This document shows, piece by piece, positions 6,129 through 12,011 of a stretch of DNA of 14,036 nt (position 1 is its first letter; each line of letters opens with the position of its first letter). The stretch is from Prolixibacteraceae bacterium. GTDB taxonomy: Bacteria; Bacteroidota; Bacteroidia; Bacteroidales; Prolixibacteraceae. Made by a program: the position numbers and the translations under genes. The stretch lies in NCBI GenBank assembly GCA_016931875.1, contig JAFGDX010000262.1:1-14036 (forward strand), given 5' to 3'. Under the pieces are notes generated by a model. The model was not told the origin of the DNA. It ran no database searches and saw nothing but the letters and a program-made list of their open reading frames with translations.

Positions 6129-7455
6129 CATGAAAAATCTTGCTGCATCTCTTGTTATTTTGCTGGTACTCTTCTCCTGCAGTTCAAAAGAAAACAAAAC
6201 CACCGAACAGCAACAACAGGAAAAAAGGACGCAAAACGAAAACAACCAGAATGCCGTGTGGCAGGAAATTATGGGGTCGGTAGTTGACATCGACACCTAC
6301 GACGATGATCGCATTTTGGAGTCGGGGCAGGGATTTTTTATTGCTGAAGATTTAATCGTAACCAAATACTCGCTGGTAAACCAGGCCAGCAAAGTTTGGG
6401 TGACACCTTTTAACGAGGATAACAAATTTCTGGCTGACAAATATGTAGCAGTCGACCGGATTAACGATATAATCATTTTGAAAGTTGACAGCCTGAAACG
6501 AAACCCCGTTGAATTATTCGCGGGGAATGTACCCAACTCGGCCAAAACATTGTATATCTCATCTTCATCAGGAAAAACACTCCAGCTTTTTACCGGAAAA
6601 GTGTTGAACCTCACCACGCTGAAGGGAGCCAAATTGTACCGGATTACCAATCGCATTCGTAAATCAGTTTTCGGAACCCCGGTTTTTGTCTCCAGCCAGA
6701 AAGTTATCGGAATTGCGTTTTCGGCCGTCGATAATTTCGAAGTGCAAAGCTTTGTTATTCCCTCAACCTACATTGCCGATTTGCTGAAGAACAAAAATGA
6801 ACCGGCAACTTTGGAATCGTTGCGCTCGCATTCAAACAAGGAAATTGCCGCCGAAAATATGAAAATAAAGGGGCTGGTTCTGGAAACCGATATGGGAAAC
6901 ATTACCATCCGCCTGTTTAATGAAACGCCCGTTTACCGCGACAACTTTATAAAACTGGCAAAGGAACATTTTTACGACAGCCTGCTTTTTCACCGGGTGA
7001 TTGCCGATTTTGGAATACAAAGCGGCGCTGCCGACAGCCGTTATGCAGATAAAGAAGATGCAGTGGGGTACAAAGGTCCGGGCTATACACTCCCGGCAAA
7101 CATAGTTCCCAAATTTTACCACAAACGCGGAATGATTGGTTCACCACGAAGACCCGATACGGAAAACCAGCGCCGCCGCTCGGAAGGTTCACAGTTTTAC
7201 ATTGTTTCAGGACGGAGATATTACGACTCAGAACTGGATGAAATCGAAGAACAAAACAAGTATAAATTTACCGCAGAACAACGGCAGGTTTACAAAACCG
7301 TTGGCGGCGCCCCGCACCTCGATGGCAGTTACACCATTTTTGGCGAAGTAATCTCTGGGTTGGATGTGGTGGATGAAATTGTAAAAGCTGAAACCGACCG
7401 AAACTGGCGGCCCGTGGAAGATATCAGGCTAAAAAGAATCCGGATTCTGAAATAA
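6121..7455 (+). CDS. Lipoprotein: HtrA-like pseudoprotease domain fused to a cyclophilin
   Basis: A two-domain exported protein (444 aa). The lipobox Cys is residue 20 (LFSC), followed by a Gln/Asn/Glu-rich linker to about 44. Residues 47-222 follow the HtrA/DegS trypsin fold: SGQGFFIAEDLIVT (68-81), NDIIILKVD (115-123), TGKVLN (158-163), VIGIAFS (195-201) and SFVIPSTYIADLL (210-222). The catalytic His position is Ser84 (TKYSLV), the Asp is kept (Asp116), and the nucleophile Ser position is Phe184 (SVFGTP in place of GNSGGP), so it should not cut peptides. Residues 250-444 are a cyclophilin with Arg292 in FHRVIADFGIQSG and SQFYIVSG (357-364). Its insert is only about 18 residues. The cyclophilin sits where HtrA has PDZ domains. 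It starts with an 8-nt overlap with gene 2; an alternative start at 6130 (MKNLAA) is equally good. Confidence 0.88.
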   Translation: MSNMKNLAASLVILLVLFSCSSKENKTTEQQQQEKRTQNENNQNAVWQEIMGSVVDIDTYDDDRILESGQGFFIAEDLIVTKYSLVNQASKVWVTPFNEDNKFLADKYVAVDRINDIIILKVDSLKRNPVELFAGNVPNSAKTLYISSSSGKTLQLFTGKVLNLTTLKGAKLYRITNRIRKSVFGTPVFVSSQKVIGIAFSAVDNFEVQSFVIPSTYIADLLKNKNEPATLESLRSHSNKEIAAENMKIKGLVLETDMGNITIRLFNETPVYRDNFIKLAKEHFYDSLLFHRVIADFGIQSGAADSRYADKEDAVGYKGPGYTLPANIVPKFYHKRGMIGSPRRPDTENQRRRSEGSQFYIVSGRRYYDSELDEIEEQNKYKFTAEQRQVYKTVGGAPHLDGSYTIFGEVISGLDVVDEIVKAETDRNWRPVEDIRLKRIRILK

Positions 7456-8085
7456 CGTTTCCCAAAAAAAATCAGCCATCTCCATTCCCTTTTTCAGCCA
7501 CAGCGTTTGCAAACCTGTCTGTCGTGCACTCAGAATATTGGGTTCCAAATCATCTACAAAAAGGGTTTCAGCAGGATTTACCCCCGACAATTCAATCACT
7601 TTTTCAAACGAAGTTAAATCGGGCTTGCGCTCGTGAATTTCATACGAATAAAAGGCCTTTTCAAAAAGCGATGTAAAATCAATGCCATGTTGCATCTTAA
7701 ACTCCGGAAGCAAACGGCTGATATGAATTTCGTTGGTATTACTGAAAAGATAAATCTTGAAATACTTTTTCAATTCCTGAACTACTTTTATCCGTGGGGG
7801 CGGAATATCTTTAATCATGGCATACCAGGCATCTTCAATTTGTTGATTGGTGGCCAACGGATTCCCAAGCACACGGCGCACCTGGCTGCAAAATTCTTCC
7901 GGTGTTACCTTCCCCACTTCCAGGGCATAAAAAGCGGGGTTGGAATACGCATATTTCCGGTCGACCACCTCGGCACTCAGTCCCAGTTTCTGAAAGGCTT
8001 TAACAGAAGCATCAATGTCAAGATTCAGCAATACATTTCCCAAATCGAAGATGATGTTTTTTATATTTGCAAGGTCAGGATTCAT
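7429..8085 (-). CDS. HAD-superfamily phosphatase, YihX-like
   Basis: A 218-aa cytoplasmic HAD hydrolase (subfamily IA). Motif I is FDLGNVLLNLD (13-23) with the nucleophile Asp14. As in E. coli YihX, Gly follows where many HADs have a second Asp. Motif II is FSNTNEIH (114-121), motif III is the Lys of ERKPD (152-156), and motif IV is FVDDLEPN (176-183). The pattern DLGNV plus SNTN plus RKP is that of YihX, an alpha-D-glucose-1-phosphate phosphatase. The actual substrate here may be another sugar or nucleoside phosphate. The open frame extends to 8160, but the MNPDL start at 8085 fits the family and avoids overlap with mtnA. Its last 27 nt overlap the end of the convergent cyclophilin fusion gene. 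Confidence 0.88.
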   Translation of the reverse strand: MNPDLANIKNIIFDLGNVLLNLDIDASVKAFQKLGLSAEVVDRKYAYSNPAFYALEVGKVTPEEFCSQVRRVLGNPLATNQQIEDAWYAMIKDIPPPRIKVVQELKKYFKIYLFSNTNEIHISRLLPEFKMQHGIDFTSLFEKAFYSYEIHERKPDLTSFEKVIELSGVNPAETLFVDDLEPNILSARQTGLQTLWLKKGMEMADFFWETLFQNPDSF

Positions 8086-8133
8086 TGTTGTATTTTTACG
8101 ATGTTGCGAATATAAATATTTAAAACCGGTTGA

Positions 8134-9234
8134 GTGAAAATTCAGGATAAACATTATCATACCATTTGGTTAAAGAAAGATAAGCCGTCAATTGTTCAGG
8201 TAATCGACCAGCGAAAACTGCCTTTTTCGTTTGAAATTGTGGATTTAAAAACCGTTTCCGATGTGTTTTTTGCCATTCAAAAAATGGTGGTGCGCGGTGC
8301 GCCGCTTATTGGAATTACGGCCGCTTACGGAATGTACCTCGCTTTGTTCGAAGCAGATGAAAGGGATTTTGCACGCTCAATAAACCGAAAAGCGGAATAT
8401 TTAAAGTCTGCTCGTCCCACAGCGGTTAACCTTGCTTTTGCCGTTGATGAAATGCTTCAATTTATTCTGAAAGAAAAAGATTCACCCCGAATAATTGAAA
8501 AAACATTAAAAAAAGTTCATTCTTTAAAAGAACAGGAAATCCAATTCAGTGAAAAAATAGGTGAATTCGGACTTGAACTTATTCAGAAAATTTACAGAAA
8601 AAAAGGTGAAACCGTAAACATCCTCACCCACTGCAATGCCGGCTGGCTGGCCTGTATTGACTGGGGAACCGCAACCGCGCCCATTTACAAGGCACACCTA
8701 AAAGGAATTCCGGTGCATGTGTGGGTAGATGAAACCCGGCCGCGAAACCAGGGCGCGCGTTTAACTGCTTTTGAGCTTTCAGAAGAAGGAGTACCGCACA
8801 CCGTGATTGCCGACAACACCGGCGGCCATCTGATGCAACACGGAAAAGTTGATTTGGTTATTGTGGGCAGCGACCGCACTACGGTTACAGGCGATGTAGC
8901 CAATAAAATTGGTACCTACCTGAAAGCATTGGCTGCAAAAGACAACCGTATTCCTTTTTATGTGGCGCTTCCCTCTTCCACCATTGACTGGAGTATTGAA
9001 AACGGGTTAACAGAAATTCCCATCGAGGAACGCGGCCCGGAGGAAGTAGCTGAAATTGAAGGGTGGGGTAATTCCGGCATTCAAACCCTAAAACTAATTC
9101 CTGAAAAAAGTAAAGTTGCCAACTACGGATTTGATGTAACTCCTGCCCGGTTGGTAACCGGACTGATTACCGAGCGCGGAATTTGCCATGCCAGCCAAAA
9201 AAGTATACAATCATTATTTCCTGAAAAACTGTAA
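8134..9234 (+). CDS. mtnA: S-methyl-5-thioribose-1-phosphate isomerase
   Basis: Catalyses the aldose-ketose isomerisation of methylthioribose 1-phosphate to methylthioribulose 1-phosphate in methylthioadenosine salvage. The product (366 aa, normal length) shows MVVRGAPLIGITAAYG (51-66), RPTAVNLAFAVDEM (94-107), the catalytic Cys167 in THCNAGWLACIDWGTA (165-180), ETRPRNQGARLTAFEL (200-215) and the catalytic Asp247 in GSDRTTVTGDVANKIGTY (245-262). Translation must begin at a GTG: an in-frame TGA stands immediately before it (8131-8133), and the first in-frame ATG comes only at the conserved MVVRGAP. The gene is followed after 1 nt by mtnP, the preceding enzyme of the pathway. It is divergent from the HAD phosphatase across 48 nt. 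Related eIF2B-like proteins lack the Cys/Asp pair, so the assignment is firm. Confidence 0.95.
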   Translation: MKIQDKHYHTIWLKKDKPSIVQVIDQRKLPFSFEIVDLKTVSDVFFAIQKMVVRGAPLIGITAAYGMYLALFEADERDFARSINRKAEYLKSARPTAVNLAFAVDEMLQFILKEKDSPRIIEKTLKKVHSLKEQEIQFSEKIGEFGLELIQKIYRKKGETVNILTHCNAGWLACIDWGTATAPIYKAHLKGIPVHVWVDETRPRNQGARLTAFELSEEGVPHTVIADNTGGHLMQHGKVDLVIVGSDRTTVTGDVANKIGTYLKALAAKDNRIPFYVALPSSTIDWSIENGLTEIPIEERGPEEVAEIEGWGNSGIQTLKLIPEKSKVANYGFDVTPARLVTGLITERGICHASQKSIQSLFPEKL

Positions 9235-9235
9235 T

Positions 9236-9991
9236 ATGACAAAAATAGCCATCATCGGAGGCTCCGGCCTTGAAGATCCCTCTATTCTGAAAAACCCCAA
9301 CGAAGTGAAAATCTCAACACCTTATGGTGAGCCTTCATCAACTTTCAAAACCGGCAAAATAAGCGGCGTTGAAGTGGCTGTTTTATCGCGCCACGGAAGG
9401 GACCATTCCATAACTCCCACGCTTGTAAATAACCGTGCCAATATCTGGGGAATAAAAGAACTGGGATGCACACATATCATCGCCACCTCGGCCTGTGGCA
9501 GCCTGCGCGAAGAGATTCAACGCGGCGATTTGGTTATTCTCGATCAGTTTATCGATTTTACCCGTCACCGGAAAATTACATTTTTTGATTCGTTTGAAAA
9601 AGGAGAGCTCAAACACACGCCAATGGCCGACCCGTTTGACGAAGATCTGCGCACCCGGCTAATTCATTCAGCAAAAGAATTAAATCTTCGGTTTCATTCT
9701 GCCGGAACAACCATCTCCATTGAAGGGCCCAGATTTTCAACACGGGCCGAATCAAACATGTTCCGAATGTGGGGGGCTGATGTAATCAACATGTCGGTTG
9801 CACCGGAGTGCACCCTGGCAAACGAACTGGGAATTCCCTATGCAACCGTTGCTCTCAGCACCGATTACGACTGCTGGAAAACCGACGAGGAGCCGGTAAC
9901 CTGGGAGGAAGTCCTGAAGGTTTTTAAGCGGAATGTAAAAAATGTAATCGGGGTACTTACACAAACAATATCCACTTTTACTCAAACCTGA
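9236..9991 (+). CDS. mtnP: S-methyl-5'-thioadenosine phosphorylase
   Basis: Phosphorolyses methylthioadenosine to adenine and methylthioribose 1-phosphate, the substrate of MtnA encoded just upstream. The product (251 aa) belongs to the trimeric purine nucleoside phosphorylase family: GGSGLED (8-14) and RHGRDHSITP (52-61) bind phosphate, SACGSL (85-90), SIEGPRFSTRAE (161-172), INMSVAPE (184-191) and TDYDCW (209-214). The last motif, with two Asp contacting the adenine, marks the MTAP subtype rather than a guanosine/inosine phosphorylase. The longer frame starting at 9188 lies inside mtnA; MTKIAIIGG at 9236, one base after the mtnA stop, is the family start. The pair is clearly an operon. Kinase, dehydratase and other later methionine-salvage genes are not in this window. 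Confidence 0.95.
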   Translation: MTKIAIIGGSGLEDPSILKNPNEVKISTPYGEPSSTFKTGKISGVEVAVLSRHGRDHSITPTLVNNRANIWGIKELGCTHIIATSACGSLREEIQRGDLVILDQFIDFTRHRKITFFDSFEKGELKHTPMADPFDEDLRTRLIHSAKELNLRFHSAGTTISIEGPRFSTRAESNMFRMWGADVINMSVAPECTLANELGIPYATVALSTDYDCWKTDEEPVTWEEVLKVFKRNVKNVIGVLTQTISTFTQT

Positions 9992-10028
9992 AATTACAGA
10001 GTAAAATAAAATTCACACTCTGAACAAA

Positions 10029-10048
10029 TTTATGTTGTGGAACATAAA
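10029..10048. promoter_or_regulatory. 8-bp inverted repeat, possible activator-binding site
   Basis: TTTATGTT and AACATAAA form a perfect inverted repeat around a 4-nt centre. It is not followed by a T-run on either strand, so it is not a terminator. Its centre lies about 50 nt upstream of the transcription start predicted from the sigma-54 match. A role as a binding site for an enhancer-binding protein is inference. Confidence 0.3.
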
Positions 10049-10062
10049 ACCGCTTTACGTTT

Positions 10063-10079
10063 TTGGCATAAATATTGCT
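10063..10079 (+). promoter_or_regulatory. Sigma-54 (RpoN) -24/-12 promoter
   Basis: The sequence TTGGCATAAATATTGCT fits the RpoN consensus YTGGCAYRNNNNTTGCW at every fixed position. The GG (10065-10066) and GC (10077-10078) dinucleotides are separated by exactly 10 nt, the spacing sigma-54 requires. Transcription would start near 10090. The match is intergenic, and the only thing downstream before a terminator is the candidate small RNA. Confidence 0.6.
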
Positions 10080-10089
10080 TTTTTACAAA

Positions 10090-10202
10090 TACTGTTTTGA
10101 AGCTATGAAATACACGAACCGTTCAGTTAGTTCTATATAATTCAGCCACATACTTCGTTGGCTAAATTCCCGGCGGTATCCGAAAAAGATACCGCTTTTT
10201 TT
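10090..10202 (+). ncRNA. Candidate sigma-54-dependent small RNA, about 113 nt
   Basis: The unit is bounded by the sigma-54 match and the intrinsic terminator. Its 3' half folds into two hairpins. The first pairs 10139-10148 with 10159-10168 (AGCCA/TGGCT core plus AATT, with one C-A mismatch). The second is the terminator stem. The 5' half (10090-10138) is mostly unpaired by eye and could be a base-pairing region. It also contains an 11-codon ORF (ATG 10105, TAA 10138-10140, peptide MKYTNRSVSSI), so a leader or small-peptide mRNA is an alternative. It resembles no RNA family I recognise, such as tRNA, tmRNA, 6S or a riboswitch. The 5' end is estimated from promoter spacing only. Confidence 0.45.
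10173..10202 (+). terminator. Strong intrinsic terminator
   Basis: A perfect 8-bp GC-rich stem (GCGGTATC at 10173-10180 with GATACCGC at 10188-10195) has a 7-nt A-rich loop and is followed by seven T's (10196-10202). There is no T-run on the other strand, so it acts on the plus strand. It lies 180 nt after the mtnP stop, far for that operon, and fits the end of the candidate small RNA better. Confidence 0.85.
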
Positions 10203-10359
10203 ATCTTTTCACATTCCTGAAAATCTCTCCCGAACTATTAAAAAAAATCGTCAGAACATCTAAAATATTTATATTCCAAATGCTGCAAAAATATTTTTTC
10301 GATGTAAATTTACTTTGTTTAAAGTAACTGATAAGTTGTTTATTTTAAATCAGAAAGCC

Positions 10360-10506
10360 ATGTCGAAATTTCACGAAGCACCAAAGAATGTAAAAAAAGC
10401 TCCCAAAAAAAGTGCAAAAGAAAGGAAGGCCGAAAAAAGAGAAAAAAGAGCAAGAAAAGATCATGTTTATGACATTAAAAAAGTTTTTGAAGAAAAAGAA
10501 AAGTAA
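10360..10506 (+). CDS. Small Lys/Arg-rich protein, 48 aa, unknown
   Basis: An ATG-started frame encodes a 48-residue, strongly basic protein (MSKFHEAPKNVKKAPKKSAK at the start) with a predicted charged helix in the middle and the ending VYDIKKVFEEKEK. About half of the residues are Lys, Arg or Glu. There is no signal peptide or membrane segment, so it should be cytoplasmic and could bind nucleic acid (inference from charge). Its 3' end overlaps the sulfatase start in another frame, which may couple the two. I do not recognise the family. A weak -7-like element (10310-10317) lies upstream. The A-rich composition alone can produce Lys-rich frames, so it is only moderately supported. Confidence 0.45.
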   Translation: MSKFHEAPKNVKKAPKKSAKERKAEKREKRARKDHVYDIKKVFEEKEK

Positions 10507-11953
10507 CTTTCAGCATTGCCTTGTTGTTTCCGAAAAATTATTTCTCATTTTAGTTTTCCTGTTTGTATTGGGCTGCGGGCCGGAAAAGGAACAGCGGCCC
10601 AATGTAATTTTTGTTTTTGCCGATCAGTGGCGGGCTCAGGATTTGGGGTACAAGGGAAATCCTGTGGTAAAAACGCCTGCCATCGATAAATTGTCCGAAG
10701 AAAGTGTAGTTTTTACAAACGCCGTTTCGGGCTGCCCCGTTTGCTGTCCCTACCGGGCCAGTTTGTTAACGGGCCAGTACCCGCTCAGCCACGGTGTTTT
10801 TTATAACGACAAACCTTTGAACCCGGAAGCAAATACCATGGCAAAAATGTATAAAAATGCCGGCTACGAAACCGGCTACATCGGAAAATGGCATTTAAAC
10901 GGCCACGTACCAGGTGAAGAAACTTTTGAAGCCCGGTTAAAATTTATTCCCCGCGAACGCCGGCAGGGTTTTGATTTCTGGCAGGCGCTTGAATGTACGC
11001 ACGACTACAATAACTCATTTTATTACGAAGACACACCGGAACAATTAAAATGGGATGGTTACGATGCCATTGCCCAAACACAATCAGCCATTGAATACAT
11101 TGCAGATAAAGCAAACGGAGAACACCCGTTTTTGCTCGTGCTTTCGTGGGGGCCGCCCCATGCGCCTTATCAAACTGCACCCGAAAAATACCGGCAAATG
11201 TTTTCTCCTGAAGACATTGATGTCCGCCCCAATGTTCCGGACACACTGCGGGACAAAGCCAGAAACGATATCGCCGGATACTACGCCCACATGGCTGCAC
11301 TCGATGATTGTTTAAACGATTTGCTACAGGCAGTGGACGAAAACGGAATCAGGGAAAATACCATTTTTGTATTTACCTCCGACCACGGCGATATGCTGTA
11401 TTCGCATGGAAATGTAAAAAAACAGCAGCCCTGGAACGAATCGCTGATGGTCCCTTTTTTATTGCGCTATCCTCAAAAATTCGGAAATAAAAAAAGAGTG
11501 GTTGAAGCCCCAATCAATACTCCTGACATTTTACCCACACTGCTCGGTTTGTCGGGTATTGAAATACCTGAGACAATAGAGGGAGCTGATTATTCCAAAG
11601 TGATTTCCGGTGAAGAAAAACCGGCCAGTGAGTCGGTTCTCATTCAGTGCCCGGTGCCTTTTCATCAGTGGAATTATTCCAGGGGAGGAAGGGAATTTCG
11701 CGGGGTGAGGACCGACCGGTTTACCTATGTTCGCGACCTGAACGGGCCGTGGTTTTTGTATGACAATGTTTTGGATCCGTATCAAATGAACAACCTGCTC
11801 GGGCTGGATGAATACAAATTTATTGAGTCGGATTTGGAGGAACAGTTGCAGGCCTGGCTTAAAAAAACAAACGACCGGTTTTTACCGGGAAATGAATACA
11901 TGAAAATGTGGAATTATTCCTGGGACGGAAACGACAGCACCCGGGTTCAATAA
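10463..11953 (+). CDS. Formylglycine-dependent sulfatase, lipoprotein
   Basis: A type I sulfatase (496 aa from this start) that hydrolyses sulfate esters. The long basic n-region and hydrophobic segment end in the lipobox VLGC, with acylated Cys38, so it is membrane-anchored. The catalytic Cys94, to be oxidised to formylglycine, lies in CCPYRASLLTG (94-104), which matches C-x-P-x-R. Metal and active-site residues are visible in FADQW (52-56), GKWHL (141-145), GPPHAPY (230-236), TSDHGDM (305-311) and Lys320. As a Cys-type enzyme in an anaerobe-like genome it would need a maturase (anSME) encoded elsewhere. The substrate, possibly a sulfated glycan, cannot be inferred. The open frame extends to 10412, but that part is Lys-rich and precedes an unlikely signal. 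ATGs at 10463 and 10469 are both possible, and both overlap the small basic ORF. Confidence 0.93.
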   Translation: MFMTLKKFLKKKKSNFQHCLVVSEKLFLILVFLFVLGCGPEKEQRPNVIFVFADQWRAQDLGYKGNPVVKTPAIDKLSEESVVFTNAVSGCPVCCPYRASLLTGQYPLSHGVFYNDKPLNPEANTMAKMYKNAGYETGYIGKWHLNGHVPGEETFEARLKFIPRERRQGFDFWQALECTHDYNNSFYYEDTPEQLKWDGYDAIAQTQSAIEYIADKANGEHPFLLVLSWGPPHAPYQTAPEKYRQMFSPEDIDVRPNVPDTLRDKARNDIAGYYAHMAALDDCLNDLLQAVDENGIRENTIFVFTSDHGDMLYSHGNVKKQQPWNESLMVPFLLRYPQKFGNKKRVVEAPINTPDILPTLLGLSGIEIPETIEGADYSKVISGEEKPASESVLIQCPVPFHQWNYSRGGREFRGVRTDRFTYVRDLNGPWFLYDNVLDPYQMNNLLGLDEYKFIESDLEEQLQAWLKKTNDRFLPGNEYMKMWNYSWDGNDSTRVQ

Positions 11954-11989
11954 AAAAAGCCATTCAACTCTGCATAACTGAATGACTTT
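11952..11989 (-). terminator. Intrinsic terminator of the aldo/keto reductase gene
   Basis: On the minus strand an 11-bp stem forms between 11989-11979 and 11966-11956 (AAAGTCATTCA with TGAATGGCTTT, one G-U pair, 12-nt loop), followed by four further T's to 11952. On the plus strand the G-U pair becomes a C-A mismatch and no T-run follows directly, so it works mainly for the minus-strand gene. It overlaps the sulfatase stop codon. Confidence 0.65.
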
Positions 11990-12011
11990 CCTTTTGAAAA
12001 AACAAAATTTT

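Larger units (their letters stand above)
9992..10359 (+). other. Intergenic stretch without an ordinary gene
   Basis: The stretch holds, in order: a 6-bp inverted repeat with no T-tract (9997-10002 with 10017-10022, CAGAGT/ACTCTG); an 8-bp inverted repeat (10029-10048); a sigma-54 promoter match (10063-10079); a candidate small RNA ending in a strong terminator (to 10202); and an AT-rich part with a 10-bp palindrome (10304-10313, GTAAATTTAC). A near match to a -7 element (TTACTTTG, 10310-10317, one mismatch to TAnnTTTG) precedes the small Lys-rich ORF. Confidence 0.6.

Noticed and set aside
7633..8115. A 160-codon plus-strand frame opposite the HAD phosphatase gene
   Set aside because: All four HAD motifs are on the minus strand. 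The plus-strand translation has no domain and arises from codon-bias mirroring.
9997..10022. 6-bp inverted repeat after mtnP as its terminator
   Set aside because: The loop is 14 nt and no T-run follows on the plus strand, so it does not qualify as an intrinsic terminator.
10286..10293. A minus-strand TAnnTTTG match (TATTTTTG)
   Set aside because: The region is very AT-rich, no minus-strand gene follows, and no -33 element is seen. A chance match is likely.
10444..10506. Programmed frameshift joining the Lys-rich ORF to the sulfatase
   Set aside because: The sulfatase frame is +1 relative to the small ORF. The A-runs do not form a heptamer in the frame needed for -1 slippage, and the sulfatase has its own ATGs and lipoprotein signal.
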